A DNA stretch of 47,705 nucleotides from a virus: positions 1-47,705 of the IMG/VR virus record IMGVR_UViG_3300025110_000026; one strand, 5' to 3'. Position numbers and translations under genes: made by a program. The notes under the pieces are model-generated. The model was not told the origin of the DNA, ran no database searches, and saw nothing but the letters and a program-made list of their open reading frames with translations. Shown piece by piece: positions 19,486-27,713 of this stretch (position 1 is the stretch's first letter; the number at the start of each line of letters is the position of its first letter).

Positions 19486-20652
19486 TTAATGTTTAATTTG
19501 CTTAGATTTATTTCTCATTATTTGGGTAAGTTCCTCGGATTTGAGGTTAGATAATCTTAGTTTTGCTTTTCTTTTTTCAGCAAATCTTTCTTTTTTAAAC
19601 CTGTTAATTATGTATTCAGGTACTTTAGTTTTACTAGCTAAAACAGCGTGGGCTATATGTTTATATATGGCTTCTTCAGCAAATTTATGAACGACCATTT
19701 CTGAGTCTTGTGCAAGTCCATCACTAATATATTTAAGTGTTACTAACCTGCTTGATATATTAGAACTAAAATATATAATACCTTTTATCTCATCAATAAA
19801 AAAAGATCCATTATTTTGAGCATACTCTGGAGTTATACCAAATCTTCTTCCAGCAGCTTTTAAATCTAATTCATCTAGATCTTGCTTGGACTCTTTATTT
19901 TGTTCTATGTTTGACGATGTAGAATATTTATCCCAAGTCAAAGAATTGAAAGATGTTTGTAATTTTCCATTAACATCAAATAAATATCTATAATCTGAAT
20001 CCTGCAATATACCCGTGGGATTACTAGTGTTTCTAGTTGGATATATAATTCTTTCAATACCATCCCCATCCGACCAACTCAACTTAACGTAGTTAACATA
20101 GTCTTGAGGTAAAATCATATTTAATGTTGGAGGAATTTCTATTTCTTGAGATTTAATTGATTTTAATGTATCATAACTTAACTCTTGTATACCTCTCTGA
20201 GCATGAAAAGCAACATCTGCTTTTTTTACTCTATCTATTATTTTATCATTACCTACATAAGAAACCATGAAGTTATCTATTATATCACCAATACTTATAT
20301 GTTGATAATTACCATATTCCTCTGTAGATGTACTTTCAATAAATACAATTTTTAAACCAGATTTTGGTGCACCACTAGATTCTTGAAGATCTGAATTTAC
20401 CCCAGAAGTATTATGAAAAACTATATTATAAGAATCATCAGCAGAAGTGTCTGATGGAGCTGTACCATTATAAGTATACGTACTTTTGTTTATAATTTTA
20501 TTATTTATATAAACATTTATATCAGCTTGTTGAGTTGGTCTTGTAGTAAAATATGACGTAGTTATATTAAAACTAGTTGTACTTCCATTTCCAGTAAAAC
20601 TTTGAGACTGATTATAATATGCTTCCTCAGTTCTTGTTCCTAGTAGTCCCAT
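19486..20652 (-). CDS. Head-to-tail connector/ring protein
   Basis: This 388-aa protein has an N-terminal beta domain starting FTGNGSTTSFNITTSY and VYINNKI. A helical/beta core follows (DRVKKADVAFHAQRGIQELS, then IEIPPTLNMILPQDYVNYVK), and then a C-terminal helical tail ending in basic residues (ERFAEKRKAKLRLSNLK). The core pattern, with an early helix followed by an IPPTLxMxLPxDYVxYVxL strand, is typical of tail-tube adaptor proteins located between portal and nozzle (T7 gp11-like, crAss ring proteins). It is three bases downstream of the 315-aa protein and three upstream of the nozzle gene. The first domain resembles one in the 1708-aa fibre, an unusual addition to an adaptor. Confidence 0.8.
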   Translation of the reverse strand: MGLLGTRTEEAYYNQSQSFTGNGSTTSFNITTSYFTTRPTQQADINVYINNKIINKSTYTYNGTAPSDTSADDSYNIVFHNTSGVNSDLQESSGAPKSGLKIVFIESTSTEEYGNYQHISIGDIIDNFMVSYVGNDKIIDRVKKADVAFHAQRGIQELSYDTLKSIKSQEIEIPPTLNMILPQDYVNYVKLSWSDGDGIERIIYPTRNTSNPTGILQDSDYRYLFDVNGKLQTSFNSLTWDKYSTSSNIEQNKESKQDLDELDLKAAGRRFGITPEYAQNNGSFFIDEIKGIIYFSSNISSRLVTLKYISDGLAQDSEMVVHKFAEEAIYKHIAHAVLASKTKVPEYIINRFKKERFAEKRKAKLRLSNLKSEELTQIMRNKSKQIKH

Positions 20653-20655
20653 TTA

Positions 20656-21603
20656 TTATGCTTTTTCTTGTTGAACTTTTTTAATTTCTTCTTGAGAAGA
20701 TACCTGATACAATTGAGGATCTTCAAGTAATATACCAGCTAAAGCCAATATTTTTATCACTAAATTTGTTTCTTCTGATTCGTGTAATTCAAAGTTTGTG
20801 GATGTTGTACTGTTATAAAGAGAAACATCATTAACTACAGTACCAGTCCAACTAACTGCTGCTGGTTTTTTTATATAGTTATATGTTATATCAGATGATA
20901 TAGTGCTTGGATAAATCTCTATTCTATTACCAGAGTTGGTTTTTCTTATAAAAACAGGTCTTTTAGTTGTTGGAACTGCTAAAGGTGAAAGGTTATATTG
21001 TATTAATTCTTTTCTTGTTATTTCTTCAACCTCATAATCTACTCCAGATAAAGTATAATAAACATTACCTAATTGATATATTTCAGGATTATTGAAATCA
21101 AAAGTTAATGCTACATTATCAGATATTGATGATGCACTTGATAAGGTTAATGTTGTATGATTAGAGGGAGTGTTTAAAGCAACTGCATCTATTGTTACCC
21201 CTGAAGACACACCACTTCCAGTGACTGTCATACCTGGTAAAACACTACCGGTTGTAGCATCTAAAACAACAGAAGTTGAACTTGAAATGGATCCATCAAC
21301 GGTACCTGTACCAGTCTCTGAACTATCAAGTCTAACTAAATTATTAGTTATGGATAAAGGAGTTTGACTAAAAACTTCAAATATAGACATCTTTTCTTCA
21401 AGAAAAGCAACTGAATCTGAATATTCTAAGTCGTATTTAGGTAATCTATTGAATTGACCTAAATCATAAAAATATTGATTAAAAATATCAAGTTGAGCTT
21501 GGTTAGCGAAAAGATTAAACTCAAGAGGTGTTACATAACCTCTTTTTTCTTTATTTGATATACTTAAAACTCTTTGATATACAGTATCTACGTTTACAGC
21601 CAT
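20656..21603 (-). CDS. Head-to-tail adaptor/ring protein with inserted beta module
   Basis: This 315-aa protein begins VNVDTVYQRVLSISNKEKRG, then FNLFANQAQLDIFNQYFYDL. This helical start resembles adaptor proteins that bind the portal (gp4/gp11-like position). The N-terminal (1-95) and C-terminal (175-315) parts look like one continuous adaptor. Between them, residues about 102-168 hold a Ser/Thr/Val-rich beta module that is closely repeated twice in the nozzle protein. The module therefore looks inserted. The C-terminus, EEIKKVQQEKA, is charged. The gene is immediately upstream of the second ring protein. An adaptor role is inferred from position and from the LFANQAQ-type N-terminus. Confidence 0.75.
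   Translation of the reverse strand: MAVNVDTVYQRVLSISNKEKRGYVTPLEFNLFANQAQLDIFNQYFYDLGQFNRLPKYDLEYSDSVAFLEEKMSIFEVFSQTPLSITNNLVRLDSSETGTGTVDGSISSSTSVVLDATTGSVLPGMTVTGSGVSSGVTIDAVALNTPSNHTTLTLSSASSISDNVALTFDFNNPEIYQLGNVYYTLSGVDYEVEEITRKELIQYNLSPLAVPTTKRPVFIRKTNSGNRIEIYPSTISSDITYNYIKKPAAVSWTGTVVNDVSLYNSTTSTNFELHESEETNLVIKILALAGILLEDPQLYQVSSQEEIKKVQQEKA
21100..21300 (-). repeat. Shared beta module, copy C (in 315-aa ring protein)
   Basis: A 67-aa module (residues 102-168) opens VDGSISSSTSVVLDATTGS and closes SNHTTLTLSSASSISDNVAL. It matches copies A and B inside the nozzle protein, with the phrases TPS(N/D)HTTLTLS and SDNVALTF nearly identical to copy B. It interrupts what otherwise looks like a plain adaptor. 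Confidence 0.85.
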
Positions 21604-21623
21604 AATTTTTTATTTTGTAGTAG

Positions 21624-21648
21624 TTAAGCCACCAAGTTGATGGCCTAA
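21624..21648. other. Imperfect 25-bp palindrome
   Basis: TTA-GCCA-CAA arms face TTG-TGGC-TAA around a central G, with two mismatched pairs. It lies in the 59-base gap after the 269-aa gene and before the 315-aa ring gene. It could be a protein-binding dyad or a weak hairpin; there is no U-tract strong enough to call it a terminator. Confidence 0.45.
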
Positions 21649-21662
21649 CATCTACATGGAAC

Positions 21663-22472
21663 TTAATCCTTTAATCGTTTTTCAATATTAGAGTATATTT
21701 CCATACCCTCATCTGTTTTGAAGAAAGCCGCTAATGCAGAATATGGATGTTCATCAAAAGGAACAGTCATAACTTTTCTTCCATTGCTACCCCAAGTGAA
21801 GTTTCTTTGATCTTGTGATAGTTTAACTATACCAGCTTCTACGGCTTTAATACCAAAGTTTCTTAATTGAACATTATCATCAGAGACTAATTCTAAGAAC
21901 AATCCTGGGTTTGATCTAGCAAATAGTAATAAATCTCTTTTAAGCTCCTTAGAACTCATCTTAGATACCTCAGATCCAATTTCTACACGCATCACTGCTT
22001 CTGCAACATCTATGTCTAGATTTTTTGCTGCATTTAAAGCATCGATTTGTGCTTCTAGATTAACTAATTGATCTTGAGCTATCTGAGCAGGTATATGTTC
22101 TTGATACAAGTTGTTTAACTTTGGATGATAAATTGAAAGTAATTTTTGTAACACTGTTTTTTCTCTAGGAACAAATAATCCTCCATTTTCAAAAACAACT
22201 CTACCTAGTATTTGATCACCTTTCATTTCATCTACAAAAACTGTTTTTTGATTTGTAGTGTATTTTAATTCTCTCTCATATCCTTTTTCTTCATCAAACC
22301 AGTATATACCGCTTGTTTTTATTGAATAAGTGAGTGGACGTAGTTCATCTTTTAATGTGTACATCCTGTCTTTTATAATCCAGTCGTTTTTCTTTTCAAC
22401 AACTGGTCTTTCCATTGTTGTTGTTGACACTGTTTCTTCAACAATATCTACTTTTTTTTGTTTTTTTGCCAT
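21663..22472 (-). CDS. Head-associated protein of unknown function
   Basis: This 269-aa protein has a Lys-rich start (MAKKQKKVDIVEE), then a beta-rich part (residues about 33-105, for example IIKDRMYTLKDELRPLTY and VFVDEMKGDQILGRVVFENG). A helical part follows (KELKRDLLLFARSNPGLFLE) with a C-terminal NFTWGSNGRKVMTVPFDEHP. I do not recognise the family by name. It lies directly after the major capsid gene and before the ring proteins, the usual place for a head completion or decoration protein. It is separated from the capsid gene by a terminator-like hairpin and an ATAAT tandem repeat, so it probably has its own expression level. Confidence 0.75.
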   Translation of the reverse strand: MAKKQKKVDIVEETVSTTTMERPVVEKKNDWIIKDRMYTLKDELRPLTYSIKTSGIYWFDEEKGYERELKYTTNQKTVFVDEMKGDQILGRVVFENGGLFVPREKTVLQKLLSIYHPKLNNLYQEHIPAQIAQDQLVNLEAQIDALNAAKNLDIDVAEAVMRVEIGSEVSKMSSKELKRDLLLFARSNPGLFLELVSDDNVQLRNFGIKAVEAGIVKLSQDQRNFTWGSNGRKVMTVPFDEHPYSALAAFFKTDEGMEIYSNIEKRLKD

Positions 22473-22475
22473 GAT

Positions 22476-22495
22476 ATAATATAATATAATATAAT
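22476..22495. repeat. ATAAT x4 tandem repeat in gene leader
   Basis: Four perfect ATAAT units sit directly upstream of the 269-aa gene start at 22472, just after the capsid terminator. It may act as an unstructured AT-rich leader or a promoter element (it contains TATAAT-like strings). A similar unit precedes the scaffold gene. Confidence 0.6.
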
Positions 22496-22500
22496 AAGTG

Positions 22501-22536
22501 TAAAAATTACCCCCATCTATAAGACGAGGGTAATTA
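22501..22536 (-). terminator. Terminator-like hairpin after the major capsid gene
   Basis: Between the capsid stop and the next gene an 8-bp inverted repeat (AATTACCC with GGGTAATT, loop about 15 bases) is followed on the minus strand by TTTTT. This is the usual form of an intrinsic terminator or attenuator for leftward transcription. It would limit read-through from the highly expressed capsid gene into the head-associated gene downstream. Confidence 0.65.
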
Positions 22537-22549
22537 TTAAATAAATGTA

Positions 22550-23989
22550 TTAACCTTTGATTAACATGAAGTTATTAGCTCCTTGAGTAACTAAACATCT
22601 TTCAGAAAGGTAATGTACTTCCATTACATCTTTTCCAGAAGTTTGTGCCCCAACAGAACCAGTAACCCAAGTCTTCATTTTACGATCATCAGTTTCAGAA
22701 GATCTGTAACGAACATGCAAGAAAGGACGAGTTAAGTTCTTTCCTAATTGCTCATCATAAACAGATGAAACACCAGCAGGAACAATAACTCCTCTGATAG
22801 CATTCGTATTAGAAGTGTTAATAAATCCTCTTGTTCCTTGATCATTTAAGTATTTCCAATCAGACTTATAAAAATCATAAGATCCTCTTCGGAAACCTGA
22901 AAAACCAAGATTCAAAGCCATATCTTCGCTATTGCTAAATACTCCATAAGAACTACCAGTAGCATAAGCACTGTTAATACTTCCTAGCATGTCATCAATT
23001 TTAAGAGCTGTTGATCTATTTAAGAATAACATGTTCTCCTCAATTGCACCATTTTTATCAAATGTAGCTAGAATATTATCAAACTCAGTAAAGTTAGTAG
23101 CAGGAGTTCCAGAATCAAGACCATCTGTTACATGACCACGAGCTGTAATAGCAGCAAATAATCCTTCACTACCAAAGTCCTCAGCAGCACCATTAATAGA
23201 ACCATCAGCAGTTGAAGAACCTGCAACACCTTTTACAGATTCCATCATTGACATTTCCAAGTAATCAGCGAATCTTGCTCGAGTGTCTCCTTCAGCTTTC
23301 AAATACCATAAGTATCCTGATTGTCCTTCTTCTCCAGTAACTTCCACCCAGCCAACAGCTGAAGTATCAGATCCAGAAACTTCGTAATAATCTTTCAAGA
23401 TAATATGCTTGTTAGTTTGAGTTTTGAACTGAGGAGCGTTAGCAGCATCTCTACCATCTTTTCCTTTTCCAAACTCAGAACCATAAACTAATATTGAATA
23501 TGCACCTGCACCTGCACTATCTGAAAAAGCAAAGAATTGAGTTGTATAAGAAAGAATAGTAACAGAAGCACCACTTACAGCTGAAACATAACCGTTAAAC
23601 TGCTTATTTTGACCTGCAGCTGCTACAAGAACTTGATCTCCTACTCTTATTCCATGCTCTGATCCAATGGAGTTACCATCTACATCATTTACAATAGTCC
23701 AAACATTAGCATCCTCAGCAGTTTCATTAGTAGCTGTGTAAGCTAAATGTAATCTACCCTGCTCAGACCAAACTACTTGATCAGACTGTGAAGCTTCTTC
23801 TGCTCCAACTTGAGATAAGAAACCTGAAATTGACCTATTTCCATAAATTTCAGCTTCTTTTTCCATTAAATCAGGTAGGTACTGTTGTGCCCAACCTTTA
23901 GTTGCACTTGCTGTAAAGTCAATATAATTGCTTGACAGCGTTTGTTTAGCCGGTGCCGCATCGGGTCCAGCTGCGCTTGTTATTGCCAT
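22550..23989 (-). CDS. Major capsid protein
   Basis: This 479-aa protein follows the portal and scaffold genes in the standard head-gene order and has the length of HK97-fold capsid proteins of large podoviruses. It starts MAITSAAGPDAAPAKQTLSS, continues WAQQYLPDLMEKEAEIYGNR (a long N-arm-like helix), and ends HYLSERCLVTQGANNFMLIK. Middle segments such as RFADYLEMSMMESVKG and NGAIEENMLFLNR fit the long spine helix and P-domain. The gene has a locally higher G+C content than its neighbours, about 43% in lines I counted, as expected for a highly expressed gene. A strong hairpin follows its stop. The assignment rests on context and general features, as no search was possible. Confidence 0.85.
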   Translation of the reverse strand: MAITSAAGPDAAPAKQTLSSNYIDFTASATKGWAQQYLPDLMEKEAEIYGNRSISGFLSQVGAEEASQSDQVVWSEQGRLHLAYTATNETAEDANVWTIVNDVDGNSIGSEHGIRVGDQVLVAAAGQNKQFNGYVSAVSGASVTILSYTTQFFAFSDSAGAGAYSILVYGSEFGKGKDGRDAANAPQFKTQTNKHIILKDYYEVSGSDTSAVGWVEVTGEEGQSGYLWYLKAEGDTRARFADYLEMSMMESVKGVAGSSTADGSINGAAEDFGSEGLFAAITARGHVTDGLDSGTPATNFTEFDNILATFDKNGAIEENMLFLNRSTALKIDDMLGSINSAYATGSSYGVFSNSEDMALNLGFSGFRRGSYDFYKSDWKYLNDQGTRGFINTSNTNAIRGVIVPAGVSSVYDEQLGKNLTRPFLHVRYRSSETDDRKMKTWVTGSVGAQTSGKDVMEVHYLSERCLVTQGANNFMLIKG

Positions 23990-24001
23990 AATTGTTTTGT
24001 T

Positions 24002-25255
24002 TTATTTTTTAATTTTAAATTTTAATTTTGAAGAATCATCACCTAAAACCTTAAACTTAAATCCATCCTCATTAGTAGAACCAGAAAGACCTTGTCTTGG
24101 GTTCATGTCTATATTCTTAGACTTTGAGATACTTTCTTTTAAAGCATCTGCTTTACCTTGCTGATAGAAATGACTTGCGATAGCGTCGGGATTCATTGCT
24201 GTAAACATTGATTTATGATAACCTTTAGCATCTGATATTTCGTTGTTTTCATTTAGAAACCTTCCAATGAAATTAGTAATATCACTTTGATTACTTTTAA
24301 CTTTGTCTACTTCTTTGATATTATATCTGTATTTTTTATCTCCAACATCATATTCAAAACCTTTGAAATTGTTAGAAAAAACTTCGTTAGTTCTTTTATT
24401 AAATACTGATTTTTGTCTTTCAGCTATCTTGTTTTTTTGCTCAGACTCTTTATTGTAACGATTAAAAAAATCAATTGCTTTTTTTTGCTCAGGCGCTAAC
24501 TTAGAACCCATTTTGATCTCTTCATAATATTTAGACTTTTGCCCGTCTAAGTGGACTCTAGCATTAGCAACTTGCTCTTTAAATGCTAGTTTTTTTCTTT
24601 TAACCTCTCTTTCATCATCTAATTCTTCATCATAAAGAAAAGTATCTTCAATTAAAAAATTGATTTCATCATTTGATAAATGAGGTTTTGTTTGTTTATA
24701 GTAATCCAATAATAACGAATTATCATCAATCTTACTGTAATCTTGATTTAGTCTAACATAATCTTCTAGACTTCCTCCAGTTTCATCCATAAAGTCAACC
24801 ACCTTTTGTATATTTTCAGGTAAATCAACTCCTGTTTCTTTTTGTTCTTCTACAGCTTCTTTAACTTCTTCAGTTAAATCTTCTGTTTTTTCTTGAACTT
24901 CTTCTTCAGTTACCTCCTCGAGAATGCTGTCTTGCTCATCCTTGGAAACTTGTTCTTTATTTTCTTCTGGGATTGAATCTTTGGTTGTGGTGTCTTCGAC
25001 CACTGGCTGTTCTTGTGATATTGGTTGTTCATCTTGTTTTTCTTCTTCTTTAGTAATCACCTCTTCTTGAGATTTATTAACTTCTCTAAGATCTATTTTA
25101 ACAACTTCATCTTTTTGTTGTTTCATAGAAGGTTTTTTCTTAACCTTAAATTCAGGTTCTTTTTTAACTGATTCTTTTTTAACTTCTACTTTTTCTTGTT
25201 TGTTTTCAGTTGTAGCTTCTACAACCTCTTCTAATTGTTCTTTTTTCTTAGCCAT
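24002..25255 (-). CDS. Probable capsid scaffolding protein
   Basis: This 417-aa protein is extremely charged. Residues 1-140 are a Glu/Lys/Gln-rich disordered run, followed by helical segments (VVDFMDETGGSLEDYVRLN, EINFLIEDTFLYDEELDDER). A basic C-terminus ends in SSKLKFKIKK. Low complexity, strong acidity and a basic capsid-binding tail are the usual signs of a phage scaffold, and the gene is directly upstream of the capsid gene. A maturation protease domain is not evident. The start at 25255 sits within an ATAAT repeat leader. Scaffold is an inference from composition and gene order, but a good one. Confidence 0.8.
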   Translation of the reverse strand: MAKKKEQLEEVVEATTENKQEKVEVKKESVKKEPEFKVKKKPSMKQQKDEVVKIDLREVNKSQEEVITKEEEKQDEQPISQEQPVVEDTTTKDSIPEENKEQVSKDEQDSILEEVTEEEVQEKTEDLTEEVKEAVEEQKETGVDLPENIQKVVDFMDETGGSLEDYVRLNQDYSKIDDNSLLLDYYKQTKPHLSNDEINFLIEDTFLYDEELDDEREVKRKKLAFKEQVANARVHLDGQKSKYYEEIKMGSKLAPEQKKAIDFFNRYNKESEQKNKIAERQKSVFNKRTNEVFSNNFKGFEYDVGDKKYRYNIKEVDKVKSNQSDITNFIGRFLNENNEISDAKGYHKSMFTAMNPDAIASHFYQQGKADALKESISKSKNIDMNPRQGLSGSTNEDGFKFKVLGDDSSKLKFKIKK

Positions 25256-25268
25256 AATATAATATAAT
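25254..25268. repeat. ATAAT x3 tandem repeat in scaffold leader
   Basis: Three ATAAT units overlap and precede the start of the scaffold gene at 25255. This is the same pentamer as the leader of the 269-aa gene, so the leaders may be related by duplication or share a regulatory role. Confidence 0.5.
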
Positions 25269-25285
25269 AAAAAAATTAAAAATAA

Positions 25286-27709
25286 TTACCTAGGTTCAAA
25301 TGAACCTAAGTCAAAACCACCCATTGTATCATTACCTGCAGATTCAAAGTTTTTAGGTGGTTTTTCGTTTTTTCTTTGATCAATCAATTCAGATTGTTGA
25401 CTTGCTTGTATTTTAGTTCTTTGATCTTTACGATCTTCTTTTTCTTTTTCTTTGCCCTTAACGGCTTGAACTTCCATCTGCTTCAATTGCATGTTCATTT
25501 GAAACTCAAGTTGCATTAACTCTTTTTTAGCAGCTACTTCTTGTTGCATTTTTTGTGATTCTAGCTGTGCTTTAAGTTGTTCTAATTGACTATCAACTTG
25601 AACTAAAGCTTGTTGTTTTTGAACTTCTGATTCTGCAGCTGCTTGTTGTTGTTGAGCATTAGCCTGAGCTTGAGCCTGTATATTCTGTTGTGATATTTCT
25701 TGATCTTTCTTTTGTTTTTTCTGTCTTCTTAACTTAAGTAATTGATTTGCTAACTTAATGCTATTTATTTCTCTTAAATCTATAGCATCTTCTAGATCAA
25801 TGGTTTTTTGTTGAACAGCTACTTGAATATTGTTTTCAAGCATTTGTTTTTCCTCTTCATCTGGTTTTAATTCTATAAATATACCAAAATCATGAATATG
25901 TAAATTAGCCATCTCCTCTAGTGTTGCCACATTATGAACACCTATACTTTGTATAAAAGCATCTCTTGTAGGAGAATACTCTATTATATCTGATATTCTC
26001 AAAGATAGACACTCTGCTAACTGTGAAGTTAAATCAACACCACCTTGAAGTATATGTCTTGTTGCAGTGTTTGAGTTTGCAGCAGCTAATTTCTGTACAC
26101 CAACCAACGCTTTAGGATCAGGTGTGCTACCATCTCTTGCTTCGTTTAATCCAGTTACATCTCTTATCATTTGTAAATAATAATTGTATGTCTGAATAAG
26201 TGTTTGCATTTTTTGACCACCACTACCACTAGATATTTCTTGAATAGGTACTTTACCTGGGTTCATATCACCATCAGAAGTGAGTGATCTACCTATAATA
26301 CTACCAGTTTGGAAGAACATGTTAAGAGCTTCTTGCGGATTATAGTTTGTACCATTACCAAGATCAACTTCAGCTATACCATCAGCATCTAAGTACACGC
26401 CATCAGGTATCATTCTAGACATTACTTGCTGCAGTTTCAAATGAGTTAACTGAATCATATCAGCAAATCCAGTTATTCTACTAACTAAAGATTCTACTCT
26501 ACCATTATATATTCTAGGGGCTACGATACTATAATTCATTTTAACTTTAGTGTTATCGCTTTTTGGCCTCATCATATTTTTAGCCATCTCCCACTTTAAT
26601 AATTTTTTAGTACCTACTATTAATGCACCTTCATATAATACCTCTAGTGATCTAGATACTTTTTCAAAATTTTCATCCAATATTTCTACAGGCGGATTAA
26701 AAGTATCATCTTTTATTATGATTTTACTAGCACCAGATGCCGTAGACTTTATTTTATATACTTCATTCATATAAGTTTTATAATTAAAATATAAAACTTC
26801 TATTTGATTAGAATCAGAGTTATTGTTACTCAAATTCGTTCTACTATATCCTCGTTTTTTAGAACTTGGTTGATTTGTTATTTCTTCTAAATCTTCAGTA
26901 GTTAATTCAGGAAATTGTTTTTTTAATTCATTAATAGGTATTGTCTTAACCTCACCAACATAATATATGTCTTCAAAATCTGGTGATTCAGTGTATGAAT
27001 AAACTAAATTAGCTGGATCTACATATTCTATTTTAACACCTTCTGATTTAGAAAATGTATTTTTAACAGCACCTATACCTATAACGGTTAAATCATAATT
27101 GACTCTTTTTCTTATTGAATCATATTTATTTTGATTAAGCAGTACATTAATAGCTTGTTCCTCAGCTAACTCAACATTTTGTTTGTATGATAGTTGCATG
27201 TGAAGTTCTAACTCTTCCTTAGAATCAGGTAGTTCTTCTTTTGGTGTTGCTGAAAGATTTAAGTTAAAGTTTTCTCTAAAAAAATCATCAAAGTTTTTTA
27301 ACCTCATATCAGCTAATACGCCTTCCATATACTCAGTTCTTTTACTAACACCGTAAGGATCTTGAGAATAAGCTTTTATATCAAATGTTCTTTCAGATAT
27401 ACCATTAACAACTATATCAACAAATTTAGGTATAATAGGTACTGGTTTCCAGTCTAAATTAAGATAAGATAAATCACCATTTATAGATAACTCATCTTTG
27501 TATTTTTGTATAGATTGTTCTCCTCTAGCATAGAGTCTAAGTCTATGATAACTTGTTTCGTTGCTTTTGAATCTATTAGCTCCAGATTCAGTATCTAACC
27601 ATTCAGCTTCTATAGCTTGGCCTACTTTTAGACCATACTCCATACTTACTTTTTCTAAATCGCTAACTACTTGACTAGGAAATAAATCCTTACTAATTGA
27701 ATGAGCCAT
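25286..27709 (-). CDS. Portal protein
   Basis: This 807-aa protein directly follows the large terminase. The body carries portal-like segments: YARGEQSIQKYKD near residue 60, WKPVPIIPKFVDIVVNGI near residues 88-105, EYVDPANLVYSYTESPDFED in the middle, and GLNEARDGSTPDPKALVG in the stem/crown region. Residues about 650-770 form a long Gln/Ala-rich coiled coil (QAQANAQQQQAAAESEVQKQ), as expected for a C-terminal barrel extending into the head. The length fits long-barrel portals such as those of P22 and crAss-like phages. The protein forms the dodecameric ring through which DNA is packaged. The start at 27709 follows an A-rich leader four bases after the terminase stop. Confidence 0.9.
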   Translation of the reverse strand: MAHSISKDLFPSQVVSDLEKVSMEYGLKVGQAIEAEWLDTESGANRFKSNETSYHRLRLYARGEQSIQKYKDELSINGDLSYLNLDWKPVPIIPKFVDIVVNGISERTFDIKAYSQDPYGVSKRTEYMEGVLADMRLKNFDDFFRENFNLNLSATPKEELPDSKEELELHMQLSYKQNVELAEEQAINVLLNQNKYDSIRKRVNYDLTVIGIGAVKNTFSKSEGVKIEYVDPANLVYSYTESPDFEDIYYVGEVKTIPINELKKQFPELTTEDLEEITNQPSSKKRGYSRTNLSNNNSDSNQIEVLYFNYKTYMNEVYKIKSTASGASKIIIKDDTFNPPVEILDENFEKVSRSLEVLYEGALIVGTKKLLKWEMAKNMMRPKSDNTKVKMNYSIVAPRIYNGRVESLVSRITGFADMIQLTHLKLQQVMSRMIPDGVYLDADGIAEVDLGNGTNYNPQEALNMFFQTGSIIGRSLTSDGDMNPGKVPIQEISSGSGGQKMQTLIQTYNYYLQMIRDVTGLNEARDGSTPDPKALVGVQKLAAANSNTATRHILQGGVDLTSQLAECLSLRISDIIEYSPTRDAFIQSIGVHNVATLEEMANLHIHDFGIFIELKPDEEEKQMLENNIQVAVQQKTIDLEDAIDLREINSIKLANQLLKLRRQKKQKKDQEISQQNIQAQAQANAQQQQAAAESEVQKQQALVQVDSQLEQLKAQLESQKMQQEVAAKKELMQLEFQMNMQLKQMEVQAVKGKEKEKEDRKDQRTKIQASQQSELIDQRKNEKPPKNFESAGNDTMGGFDLGSFEPR

Positions 27710-27713
27710 ATTT

